This document shows, piece after piece, positions 45,214-53,458 of a DNA stretch of 64,000 nucleotides. Made by a program: the position numbers and the translations under genes. The notes under the pieces were generated by a model that searched no databases, was not told where the DNA came from, and saw only the letters and a list, made by a program, of their open reading frames with translations. Numbering within the stretch: the stretch's first letter is position 1; each line of letters begins with the position of its first letter. The stretch is from Cognatundibacterium jejuense (GTDB lineage Bacteria; Pseudomonadota; Gammaproteobacteria; Burkholderiales; Burkholderiaceae_D): NCBI RefSeq assembly GCF_014284255.1, contig NZ_JACOFV010000007.1, positions 1 through 64,000 of the forward strand, in the 5' to 3' direction.

Positions 45214-45738
45214 CTAGGTACGCCCACTTATCTTCTTCAGCACAGCAAAAGGAGATACTTTTTCACTGCTTTCTGCGTCAACCCGTGCAGTAGAATCTGC
45301 TGAAGCCAATGTTACATCTGGGCATACTGCATGTTTGGGCGATTGGGGTATTGCGAGTAGCGCTTCATCCTCTATCAATGCAAAGACATCGAATGTTTTG
45401 CTACCTACTACAACATCGACCTCGTCATCTTCAAGTAATGCGTCTATTTCATCGGCATTTTCTTCGTTTTTGGCGAGTATCAATACTGATTCTGAGTCTA
45501 TTTCAAATGCAAAAGGTGTTAGACAACGCTGACACATCAAATTCACACTACCTGTCACCGTCAATACCAACTCTGCGTGACCTAATTTGTCTTTTCCACC
45601 TAACAAAGTCCAGTTCAACACACCTGCAGTGTTGGCACTTTCCTCTGTAAGACGCGGAAAATCTGCTACCGGAATGCTACCGGACCGCTGCTCTTCGAGC
45701 CGACAAAACGTGAAGGCGTCAATCACAAAAGCTTGCAT
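45214..45738 (-). CDS. yceD: YceD/DUF177 family protein
   Basis: This 174-residue acidic protein is of the DUF177 family. In bacteria and plastids the family is linked with 23S rRNA accumulation and is encoded beside rpmF. The conserved block [19 protein letters not shown] contains a CxxC pair. The ATG at 45738 ([13 protein letters not shown]) fits the family N-terminus; the longer frame to 45786 is less likely. It is divergent from the maf-type gene. Confidence 0.88.
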   Translation of the reverse strand: MQAFVIDAFTFCRLEEQRSGSIPVADFPRLTEESANTAGVLNWTLLGGKDKLGHAELVLTVTGSVNLMCQRCLTPFAFEIDSESVLILAKNEENADEIDALLEDDEVDVVVGSKTFDVFALIEDEALLAIPQSPKHAVCPDVTLASADSTARVDAESSEKVSPFAVLKKISGRT

Positions 45739-45860
45739 AGGATTATTTGAACCCAGAAAACCTGCGATAATAACAGCACTTGCCATTATTAGTCAAAGGC
45801 TTAGGCTCACTTTTTAGGCTAAAACAAGGCAAAATCGCAATTTAAAGCAAAATTAACACG

Positions 45861-46502
45861 ATGACTACGCATCTATCTACGCAACAAGCCAATATCAACA
45901 GCAATCCAAGTCTCATTTTAGCATCTAGTTCAGCCTATCGCCGCGAGCTGCTAAGCCGCTTGCAACTGCCATTTGCATCCATGTCGCCAGGCATCGATGA
46001 AACACCTCTGGCCGCCGAAACACCACCAGCGACGGCACTGCGACTGGCTCGACAAAAAGCAGAAGCCATTGCCACGCAACTCAATCAACATGAGCCAACT
46101 CTGATCATAGGCTCCGATCAGGTCGCAACCTTGGATGACTTGCAAATTGGCAAACCAGGTAATCACGACAACGCGCTAAAGCAGTTGCAACTCATGCGCG
46201 GGCGCGAAGTGGTCTTTCATACCGCACTTTGCTTACTCGACACTCGCACCAACGCTACGAACCCACTGCAGATTCGCGATATCGAAACGGTCGTTCGCTT
46301 CCGCGATCTGAGCGATGCCGAGCTGGATGCGTATTTACGGATAGAGCAACCGTACGATTGTGCAGGAAGTGCCAAAAATGAAGCACTGGGAATCACCATT
46401 TTGTCTTCGATAAAAAGCGACGATCCGAGCGCATTAACTGGTCTGCCATTGATTGCCTTAACAGATATGCTGCGCAACGCTGGTGTTAGCTTTTACAAAT
46501 AG
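45861..46502 (+). CDS. Maf-like nucleotide pyrophosphatase (YceF type)
   Basis: This 213-residue Maf/HAM1-related enzyme hydrolyses modified nucleoside triphosphates; YceF members prefer 7-methyl-GTP. The N-terminal loop LILASSSAYRRELLSRL binds phosphate. IIGSDQVATLDD and KPGNHDNALKQLQLMRGREVVFHTALCL are typical of the YceF group (the Asp in SDQVA). DCAGSAKNEALG ends the active site. It is divergent from yceD, as in related genomes, and lies upstream of the methylase gene. Confidence 0.88.
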   Translation: MTTHLSTQQANINSNPSLILASSSAYRRELLSRLQLPFASMSPGIDETPLAAETPPATALRLARQKAEAIATQLNQHEPTLIIGSDQVATLDDLQIGKPGNHDNALKQLQLMRGREVVFHTALCLLDTRTNATNPLQIRDIETVVRFRDLSDAELDAYLRIEQPYDCAGSAKNEALGITILSSIKSDDPSALTGLPLIALTDMLRNAGVSFYK

Positions 46503-46622
46503 TGGGGGAGTATCCTTATTTTTCACCAAATTCTCATAAGAATATAGAAGCCGTTGAAAAATACTCCCCACCAGTACTTAAAAATATCACGAATAAACAA
46601 TAACACAAACGAAAAATACACC

Positions 46623-47375
46623 ATGACAGGCACACTTTTCCTCATTCCAAATACATTGGGATACTCCGAAGGCCAGCAAGAAGGCTTATTGGCAAAAATT
46701 ATCCCCGATACAGTGCAAGCGATGACTGCACAACTCAACTATTTTGTCGCTGAAAACGCAAAAACCACCCGTGCTTATTTAAAGTTGTTGGGTCAGCACC
46801 ATCCACTAAAACTTGCAATGCAAGAAATCCAGATTAGCGAATTAAACGTTAATACGCCAACTCAAGCATTAGAAGGCTTGCTTCAGCCTTTATTGCAAGG
46901 TCACGATGTCGGCTTGATCTCTGAGGCCGGCGTTCCAGCCGTTGCAGATCCTGGCGCAAACCTGGTGCGATTAGCGCATCAAAACGGCATCAAAGTTCGC
47001 CCGCTTGTTGGCCCCTCCTCTCTTTTATTGGGTCTGATGGGCAGCGGCTTGAATGGTCAGAGCTTTGCATTCCATGGCTATCTTCCTACGGATGCTGCCT
47101 TGCGCGCGAAACGTATCAAAGAATTGGAAGATCGCTCCAAAAAAGAAAAACAAACGCAATTACTGATTGAAACACCTTATCGCAACGCTGCCATGCTGGA
47201 AGCCTTAGCAACACATTGCAATCCCAGCAGCCTGATCTGTGTTGCAACGGACCTGAGCCTACCTACCGAATCAATCATGACACTTACTGCCGCGGATTGG
47301 AAAAAGCGCATCTCAAGCAGTCAATTACCGGATTTTCATAAAAAACCAACGGTTTTTTTATTCCTGGCAAATTAA
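46623..47375 (+). CDS. SAM-dependent methyltransferase of the tetrapyrrole methylase fold (RsmI-related)
   Basis: This 250-residue protein has the SAM-binding GLISEAGVPAVADPGANLVRLAHQNGIKV and LVGPSSLLLGLMGSGLNGQSFAFHGYLP blocks. These match RsmI-type ribose methyltransferases, but with a shorter N-terminus (MTGTLFLIPNTLG). It is usually annotated as an uncharacterised relative of RsmI next to maf in Burkholderiales. The ATG at 46623 is preferred over 46554. Target unknown. Confidence 0.85.
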   Translation: MTGTLFLIPNTLGYSEGQQEGLLAKIIPDTVQAMTAQLNYFVAENAKTTRAYLKLLGQHHPLKLAMQEIQISELNVNTPTQALEGLLQPLLQGHDVGLISEAGVPAVADPGANLVRLAHQNGIKVRPLVGPSSLLLGLMGSGLNGQSFAFHGYLPTDAALRAKRIKELEDRSKKEKQTQLLIETPYRNAAMLEALATHCNPSSLICVATDLSLPTESIMTLTAADWKKRISSSQLPDFHKKPTVFLFLAN

Positions 47376-47463
47376 ATAACAACCCTCCGAAAATAGCAAA
47401 AATCGAACGAACGGTTTGTTTTTTCGATTTGCGCTACTATGTCTTTTTTCGGAGGAAATACCC

Positions 47464-48624
47464 ATGTTGAATTTTGATTTCTACAATCCCACCCACATTC
47501 TTTTTGGCAAGGGGCGTATTGCCGATTTGAACAAGGTCATCCCAGAGAACGCCAAAGTACTTTTACTCTACGGTGGCGGCAGCATTAAGCAAAATGGCGT
47601 TTTTGACGAGGTCATTGCAGCGTTAGGCACACGTTCTGTTACCGAATTTACTGGAATAGAACCAAACCCCAGTTACGAAACGCTCATGCAAGCGGTGGAA
47701 GTCATCAAAAATGGACAAATTGACTTCCTGCTAGCAGTGGGCGGCGGCTCAGTCATTGACGGCACCAAGTTCATCGCTGCAGCGGCCTTATTTGAGGGCG
47801 GTGACCCATGGGCAATTCTGGAAAAACGCGGCAGCAACATCACAAAAGCCTTGCCTTTCGGCAGTGTTCTGACCCTACCAGCAACAGGATCGGAAATGAA
47901 TGCGGGAGCTGTGGTGACACGCAAATCAATCAAAGCAAAAATGGCCTTCTCCAGCCCACATTGCTACCCGAAATTTTCAATACTCGATCCAACCAAAACC
48001 TACACCCTGCCAGTTCGCCAGATTGGCAATGGTGCGGTCGATGCTTTTGTACACGTCATGGAACAGTACATGACCTACCCGGTTAATTCACCAGTCCAGG
48101 ACAGATTTGCTGAAGGTTTATTAAAGACCTTAATCGAAGAAGGTCCCAAAGCACTGAAGAACCCTGAAGATTACGACGTACGTGCCAACCTGATGTGGTG
48201 CGCCACGATGGCACTCAATGGCTTGATCTCAGCCGGCGTTCCGCAAGACTGGGCGACCCATATGATTGGCCACGAACTAACCGCCCTACATGGCATTGAC
48301 CACGCACAAACCCTGGCGATCGTATTGCCAAGCATGCTCAGAGTACGTAAAGAATCAAAACGTGCCAAACTCTTGCAATACGCTGAACGTATCTGGGATT
48401 TGCGCGATGGCGATGAAGACACACGCATTGAAACAGCAATTAGCCGCACGCAAGATTTCTTTGAGCAAATGGGCGTCAAAACACGCTTAAGCGATTACGC
48501 ACTCAATGCAAGCAACATCGATCCTATCGTCGCCGCTCTGGAAACGCATCGCATGGTTGCCTTAGGTGAAAAACGCGATGTGACGTTAAACATCAGTCGT
48601 CAGGTGTTAGAACTAAGTCTTTAA
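47464..48624 (+). CDS. yqhD: iron-containing alcohol dehydrogenase (NADPH-dependent aldehyde reductase)
   Basis: This 386-residue group III alcohol dehydrogenase resembles YqhD, which reduces short and medium aldehydes with NADPH. The N-terminal NFDFYNPTHILFGKGRI and the nucleotide motif LLYGGGSIKQNG are present, with AVGGGSVIDGTKFIAA following. The metal ligands are in DAFVHVMEQY and MIGHELTALHGIDHAQTLAIV. ATG 47464 follows TCGGAGGAAAT. It is single, with its own terminator. Confidence 0.92.
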   Translation: MLNFDFYNPTHILFGKGRIADLNKVIPENAKVLLLYGGGSIKQNGVFDEVIAALGTRSVTEFTGIEPNPSYETLMQAVEVIKNGQIDFLLAVGGGSVIDGTKFIAAAALFEGGDPWAILEKRGSNITKALPFGSVLTLPATGSEMNAGAVVTRKSIKAKMAFSSPHCYPKFSILDPTKTYTLPVRQIGNGAVDAFVHVMEQYMTYPVNSPVQDRFAEGLLKTLIEEGPKALKNPEDYDVRANLMWCATMALNGLISAGVPQDWATHMIGHELTALHGIDHAQTLAIVLPSMLRVRKESKRAKLLQYAERIWDLRDGDEDTRIETAISRTQDFFEQMGVKTRLSDYALNASNIDPIVAALETHRMVALGEKRDVTLNISRQVLELSL

Positions 48625-48640
48625 ACAGCATTCAGAAAAA

Positions 48641-48669
48641 AAATCCGGCACTTTTGTAATGCCGGATTT
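48641..48669 (+). terminator. terminator of yqhD
   Basis: AAATCCGGCA / TGCCGGATTT (10 bp) with a 9-nt loop, followed by TTAT. Confidence 0.75.
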
Positions 48670-48675
48670 TATATA

Positions 48676-48756
48676 GGGCGGGTATAACCCGCGCAGTCAG
48701 GTGGTGATTTAGTGATGTGGGGCTTGGCAAAGAATTGGCGGGTTGAACCCGCCTTA
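48676..48756. repeat. extragenic palindrome pair (GCGGGTN3ACCCGC)
   Basis: Two copies of a short palindrome lie 44 bp apart: GCGGGTATAACCCGC at 48678-48692 and GGCGGGTTGAACCCGCC at 48737-48753. The first is preceded by TAGG and the second followed by TTACC, giving an overall inverted layout. It lies between the convergent yqhD and the last gene of the J-domain operon. Confidence 0.75.
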
Positions 48757-48762
48757 CCATCA

Positions 48763-49986
48763 TTACTTGCCGCCTGCTTTTTGCACATGACAATGTAAAG
48801 CAAGAAACCGCATTGCGCCGCTATACGTCGTGTCCCAATCATCAAGCAAATAATTATTGGCTTCTTCGATAAAGTTAACCCAATCTTCCAATAAACCCTC
48901 TTGCTTTTCATGTGGCGCAGAGTCTTTAATCCACGCCGTCGCCAACTCATGCGGAAAACCATCGTTTCTGAATTGCTTAACAATAGACTTCGCAATCTTT
49001 TCCGATATGCTGGTTTTTGGCGTAATCCCTGCAGAAATACAAACGAATAGCGTCATCAGCGAATCAACGTCGGTCTTGCCTTTGGTCAGCCGACTCCATT
49101 CTTTCGATACCAAAGCATCGTATTCAGATGTATCTTCAATCTCATGATCACCAAGATAGTATTTATCCTTCAAGGTAAATACCAGGCGATCGAGTGGGGC
49201 TTTTTTATCTTGCAACACCGGAATATCGTGCGTCTTAATTTCTTCAACAATACGCTGTACAACTGATAAAAACTGCCCCGGAATCTCAGACAAATCAACA
49301 TTGGTAATCGCCTTGTTGCGCTTCGCAACCGGCATAGCTCGAATCGCGTCAATCAAAGTCGCAAACTCGAGTTGATTGGCGAGATTATCATCTGGCCCAC
49401 CAAACATCATCACCAATAATGCAGATCTGACGACACCAACCGCTTCAACATCTTCATCTTTTAAATTTTCGGCAGACAGTCCAAGATATTCTCCAAACCA
49501 ATAGCCTGCCGCGATTTCCAAGGCATTCAACTGACGATGCTCGAGAGTATTGCGGTATTCATGTGGTTTTTCTTTGAGTGACCATGCTTCCAGAAAGTCT
49601 TCCACCCTTCCCTTTGCCTCGCGACCGAGTAAAGCGTATTCTGGTAACGCGAACAGCGTTTTCAGCAGCCCAGAGCCGCCGCGGGATAAGCTCAAAAACG
49701 TATTATCGCGGATAAGCTTTGCGGCAATTTCTAAATCACCTCTGGAACTTTCAATCAGATAAAGACTGGCAAGATTAACAATGCGCTTACGTGCCGCTTC
49801 AATTTCTGGTCGCAAATATTTACTACCGAATGCATCCGCGATTTGCACTAAGCCTTTTGGCGCTTCTGCTTCAATGGCTGCGATTTTACTGCTAGAAATG
49901 ATCGCCCGCTGCACACCAAAACGCAAGGCGGATTCAAAAAATGGACGATTATCGATCAGAGCAATATCGTAGGGTGTATCAGACAT
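48763..49986 (-). CDS. uncharacterised 407-residue protein of the J-domain operon
   Basis: This 407-residue cytoplasmic protein has no signal peptide or membrane segment and I recognise no family. It is alpha-helical in character, with repeated acidic and Leu-rich helices, and contains IVEEIKTHDIPVLQDKKAPLDRLVF and DDWDTTYSGAMRFLALHCH near the end. It starts at ATG 49986 with MSDTPYDIALIDNRPFFESA; the longer frame is unlikely. It lies 96 bp after the 254-residue gene on the same strand, so it is probably the last gene of the operon. Function unknown. Confidence 0.7.
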   Translation of the reverse strand: MSDTPYDIALIDNRPFFESALRFGVQRAIISSSKIAAIEAEAPKGLVQIADAFGSKYLRPEIEAARKRIVNLASLYLIESSRGDLEIAAKLIRDNTFLSLSRGGSGLLKTLFALPEYALLGREAKGRVEDFLEAWSLKEKPHEYRNTLEHRQLNALEIAAGYWFGEYLGLSAENLKDEDVEAVGVVRSALLVMMFGGPDDNLANQLEFATLIDAIRAMPVAKRNKAITNVDLSEIPGQFLSVVQRIVEEIKTHDIPVLQDKKAPLDRLVFTLKDKYYLGDHEIEDTSEYDALVSKEWSRLTKGKTDVDSLMTLFVCISAGITPKTSISEKIAKSIVKQFRNDGFPHELATAWIKDSAPHEKQEGLLEDWVNFIEEANNYLLDDWDTTYSGAMRFLALHCHVQKAGGK

Positions 49987-50082
49987 GGGATCTTTACTCG
50001 TGTAAATTTTCAAGGGAGACAAGCAAAAAATGCAGAACGCTGCATGCGTCCTGCATTTCAACCAGCAATCAACTAACAAGCA

Positions 50083-50847
50083 TTACAGCGCTGACTCTTC
50101 GTCATCATCCTTATCATCGCCATCATCATTATTTTTCGGACGATCATCCTCCTCTTCGGATTCAGCTTCGCCACCTTCTAGTTCATCCGATTGAAGATTA
50201 GCCAGGTAAGCCTTATAACGCGCCCGCAACTTCATTAACACTTCACGGAAAATCTCTGGCAACTCATAGCGTAAGATGTAAGTCACCTGCATCCAGTCGC
50301 GATCTTCCAGATTTGCCATATCCAAAGGCGATGCCAAACTTTCGGTATCGCGATCCAGATTCATCAAATCATCTTCTTGCGCCTGCGTTTTAGCACCATC
50401 ACCATACTCATACAGATCGAACGTTGCATAACGATAGAAATGCTCGACCATTTGTGTACGATCCAGCAAATAATCGACCAAAGCATCGTAGCCGCCGTCG
50501 ACTTCGGCGATTTCATACAAAAATTCCGCCGGATCAGCACCTTCACGGAAGATCACAGAATTGATCATGCCGCGCAATTGTTCATGGGTCTGGTCGCCAT
50601 AACGACGCTCCAACACCACCGCTTGAGCAAATTGCTCTGGCGTTACCAACAAGTTCACCAATGATTCTTTTGAGGCATCGTATTCGCGAATAATCGCTAA
50701 CAAATCCTTCGATGGAAAATCATCCAGCGCGGCTACCAGCGCCTTATCTCCCTGAGTTTCTGCGATATTTGCCAATGCAAATTCAGCACCGGCAATGTCG
50801 CCCGCCAGAATCAGATTTTGCGCTTCAATTAATGCAGGTAATGTCAT
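50083..50847 (-). CDS. uncharacterised 254-residue protein with acidic C-terminal tail
   Basis: This 254-residue cytoplasmic protein has a helical N-terminal half (LIEAQNLILAGDIAGAEFALANIAETQGDKALV resembles helical-repeat segments). A central part contains ERRYGDQTHEQLRGMINSVIFREGADPAEFLYEIAEVDGG. The C-terminal ~35 residues are almost all Asp, Glu, Lys and Asn. Such tails can bind chaperones, ribosomal proteins or basic partners. It starts 8 bp after the 198-residue gene. I do not recognise the family. Membership of the J-domain operon is the best clue to its job. Confidence 0.7.
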   Translation of the reverse strand: MTLPALIEAQNLILAGDIAGAEFALANIAETQGDKALVAALDDFPSKDLLAIIREYDASKESLVNLLVTPEQFAQAVVLERRYGDQTHEQLRGMINSVIFREGADPAEFLYEIAEVDGGYDALVDYLLDRTQMVEHFYRYATFDLYEYGDGAKTQAQEDDLMNLDRDTESLASPLDMANLEDRDWMQVTYILRYELPEIFREVLMKLRARYKAYLANLQSDELEGGEAESEEEDDRPKNNDDGDDKDDDEESAL

Positions 50848-50855
50848 AACTATCC

Positions 50856-51452
50856 TTAATCTTTGCGATCAAAACCTTGCTCAGCAAGCCAATCAGCACC
50901 AGCTTCATCAAGATCATAATCATCGCCATCATCACCGTCGTCACGACCGTGGCGGCCGTAATTGCCATCGAGGTCACCGTTTTCTTTCAGTTCTTCTGCT
51001 TCCTCGTTGGCTTCGCTATCCTCATCATCCTCAAGGGTGTTGGTCGCACTATGCTTGCGAGCTTGCTGCCCACGATTCAAATATTCAAGTGCAACAGCAA
51101 TCACCATAAAACGCTCTCCGCCTTCTGCATTAAGAACAATTTTACTTAATGGCTCAGCCCAAGGTTCCAGCTTAACCGCTGTAGACAAACTCTTCCAGGT
51201 TGGCAGCTTAGACTCTTCTTTGGTACTTAAGGTTTCCATGACCAGTGGATTCATAAAAATGAAACCAGAATGGAAAGCAGACGCCAGCATCTCTGGATTA
51301 CTTCCCATCATTGGCAATAACAAAGGTAATTGCTCTGCTTTTTCGCGCAATCTGGCCTTGAGTATGTTCTTACCCTCGGAATCTGACTTTAAATCTTCAA
51401 TTTCTGCATTGTAAACCGAGGTCAAGTCTTCAAAAAAACGTGACAATTTCAC
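50856..51452 (-). CDS. uncharacterised 198-residue acidic protein, coupled to J-domain gene
   Basis: This 198-residue cytoplasmic protein has a helical first two-thirds (MKLSRFFEDLTSVYNAEIEDL, LPLLLPMMGSNPEMLASAFHSGFIFMNP). The C-terminal ~60 residues are a strongly acidic, Asp/Glu/Gly-rich tail. Translation starts at GTG 51452 with CAGGAG upstream and overlaps the J-domain stop by 4 bp, so both proteins are made together. No known family was recognised. The coupling suggests it is a client or adaptor of the J-domain protein. Confidence 0.72.
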   Translation of the reverse strand: MKLSRFFEDLTSVYNAEIEDLKSDSEGKNILKARLREKAEQLPLLLPMMGSNPEMLASAFHSGFIFMNPLVMETLSTKEESKLPTWKSLSTAVKLEPWAEPLSKIVLNAEGGERFMVIAVALEYLNRGQQARKHSATNTLEDDEDSEANEEAEELKENGDLDGNYGRHGRDDGDDGDDYDLDEAGADWLAEQGFDRKD

Positions 51453-51727
51453 TTCAATACTCCTGATAAATAGTGCTTCCAGATTTCTGTCGCCGTTTCT
51501 AGTGGCGAATCCAGCAAATTCCGGCGACGATTCTCGTCGTAAGCAGTGCGCGCCGCATCGTCCGACAGGATGTCGTAGGCTTCCTTCACTGCATGGAATT
51601 TTTCCGGTGCCAATTCCGACGTGTTACGGTCGGGATGAAATTCGGCAGCTTTTTGACGGAAGGCTTTCTTAATATCGGCCAGTGATGCATTCGGCGCGAT
51701 ACCCAGAATGACGTAGTAATCTTTCAT
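51449..51727 (-). CDS. short J-domain (Hsp40) protein
   Basis: This 92-residue protein is a J-domain with little else. It starts MKDYYVILGIAPNASLADIKKAFRQKAAEF, then the HPD triplet (residues 31-33, FHPDRN) that stimulates Hsp70 ATPase, then KFHAVKEAYDILSDDAARTAYD. It has no Gly/Phe linker, zinc or client domain, so client choice must come from partners. Those are probably the coupled acidic proteins downstream. It is the first gene of the four-gene operon, 265 bp after slyD on the same strand. The ATG at 51727 is chosen over a frame extending to 51802. Confidence 0.88.
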   Translation of the reverse strand: MKDYYVILGIAPNASLADIKKAFRQKAAEFHPDRNTSELAPEKFHAVKEAYDILSDDAARTAYDENRRRNLLDSPLETATEIWKHYLSGVLK

Positions 51728-51992
51728 AGACTCTTTGAAAAAATTAACGGAATTCTGCGCTACATTGCCGCATTCGCCGCATGTTGAAACAAAAACATTC
51801 ACGCAAAAAGCGCGACTGCTTTCGCCAGGCTTTGGACTGCATCAACACTTAAATGTCAGCGTTGGTTCAGATGTAACGATATGGATATTTTTTTCAGCAA
51901 ATACATCACTCCGGCGGCGTATTCGCGGCTCACAACTTCATTCAACACCTGAAACCGCAAAAAAACAAAGGCCGGAGCTATCAAACCATAAA

Positions 51993-52472
51993 TTAATGTT
52001 GATGACCGTGCTCACCATGCACATGGCCATGCACGATTTCTTCATCAGATGCTTCACGGATTTCCAATACTTCAGCATCAAAACGGATTGTCATACCAGC
52101 TAAAGGATGGTTGCCGTCAACAGTAACCACGCCAGCATCGATCGCTGTTACGCGGAATTGCATGGTTTCTTCTGTTTCTGGATCGCGAGTTTCAAACATC
52201 ATTCCAACTTCGATATCTGGTGGAAACAAGCCGACATCTTCTTGACGAACATATTGTGCGTCGAATTCACCAAAACCTTCTTCCGGTGTCAAAGTGACAG
52301 AAACTTTATCCCCTACGGATTTGCCATCCAATGCAGCTTCAACTGCTGGTAAAATATTATCGTAGCCACCATGCAAATAAACGATAGGGTCGTGATTTTG
52401 ATCGATGATGTTGCCCTCAGCATTAAACATAGTGTAGTTCAGGCTGACAACAGAATTTGGAGTAATTTGCAT
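51993..52472 (-). CDS. slyD: FKBP-type peptidyl-prolyl isomerase SlyD
   Basis: This 159-residue cytoplasmic chaperone and prolyl isomerase starts MQITPNSVVSLNYTMFNAEG. The inserted flap domain lies at about residues 72-125 (ETRDPETEETMQFRVTAID, VDGNHPLAGMT). It ends in a short His-rich tail (HGHVHGEHGHQH) that can bind nickel or zinc, as in E. coli SlyD but shorter. It lies beside the J-domain operon, so a shared protein-folding role is possible but not shown. Confidence 0.92.
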   Translation of the reverse strand: MQITPNSVVSLNYTMFNAEGNIIDQNHDPIVYLHGGYDNILPAVEAALDGKSVGDKVSVTLTPEEGFGEFDAQYVRQEDVGLFPPDIEVGMMFETRDPETEETMQFRVTAIDAGVVTVDGNHPLAGMTIRFDAEVLEIREASDEEIVHGHVHGEHGHQH

Positions 52473-52804
52473 AATGATAGATAAAAGATAAAAATAGGTA
52501 AATGAAAGAGATCATTGAAATTGAAGCACAAACAAGGCATCAAGTGTTCATGGACAGCGTACAGCAATGCAGCATTTACTTCTTTTTGCAAGCAGAACAA
52601 ATTACTAATTTGGTGCTTCTCAGGAAATCACGTTCATAACTGGGGGTATATTGTAGCAGAGCGCGCCGTTTCTCTCAGTTTTAGCAATGCAAAGGTGAAA
52701 TAATTCAGCAGATTCAGTAAGTCACGGAAAAAAGACTAAGCATTAATGGCTAAAACAGAGTATATTCCGCAGCCTTCATAAAATCCTCTAAAGAGACTTT
52801 CTCC
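52473..52804. other. 332-bp region between slyD and rlmI remnant
   Basis: No gene or strong hairpin was found. It must contain the divergent promoters of slyD and of the rlmI remnant. Confidence 0.5.
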
Positions 52805-53380
52805 ATGCTAATCATTACAATTAAACAAGGCAAAGAAAAAGCACTCCTGGCGGGTGAACCCTGGGTTTATCTTTCAGCAATATCCAGAATCGATGGTAAG
52901 TTTGAAGAACGATTAAAATCCGGTGCGACGACCCTCATCCGATCTTCTTCCGGTCAGTTCTTGGCTCGCGGCGGCTGGAGCCCTAAATCGCAAATTCGGG
53001 CAAGAATTTGGACTTTAGATGAAAAAGAGGCAGTTGATCACGCCATGATCAAACGCAGAATCCAGCATGCACTTACAAAACCACGTCCAGTTAAAAATTC
53101 AAAGACAGCTGCACAGCGATTGATCAACGCTGAAGCAGATCAATTACCTGGTCTTGTGGTCGATTATTACGGTGAAAATCCAGGTTATCTGGTTTGCCAG
53201 TTTCAAGCTGCTTGTGTCGACGCCTGGAAAGTAACCATCGTTAAAGCGTTGATCGCTGAAACCGGATGCCCGAACGTTTATGAGCATGCTGACGAATTGA
53301 TACGTGCCGGCGAAGGCCTTCCGGCAAATTCCGGCTCACTTGCAGGTGACGAGCTGCCAATAGAATTTCAGTTTGAATAG
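52805..53380 (+). pseudogene. rlmI: rlmI remnant: N-terminal half of a 23S rRNA m5C1962-type methyltransferase
   Basis: This 191-residue frame matches the first half of RlmI-type enzymes, which are about 390-400 residues. The PUA domain (about 1-80, AGEPWVYLSAISRID, SGQFLARGGWSPKSQIRARIW) and the start of the RlmI middle domain (RLINAEADQLPGLVVDYYG, VYEHADELIRAGEGLP) are present. It ends at about the point where VDIxxGHKTGFYLDQR should follow. The SAM-binding and catalytic Cys domain is absent and not found elsewhere in the window. It is followed within 80 bp by the integrase gene on the other strand. Disruption by insertion or deletion is inferred. Confidence 0.8.
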
Positions 53381-53458
53381 CGCACGTTACCAGCGGCACC
53401 AACAATTTTGCGTGGATTGGAAAAAGCAGAGGTAAGCAATATTCGAGTTATAGCTCTT

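Noticed and set aside
47376-47440. terminator between the methylase and yqhD
   Set aside because: The inverted repeat around AAAATCGAA/TTCGATTT is interrupted and lacks a T-run after the second arm, so it was not annotated.
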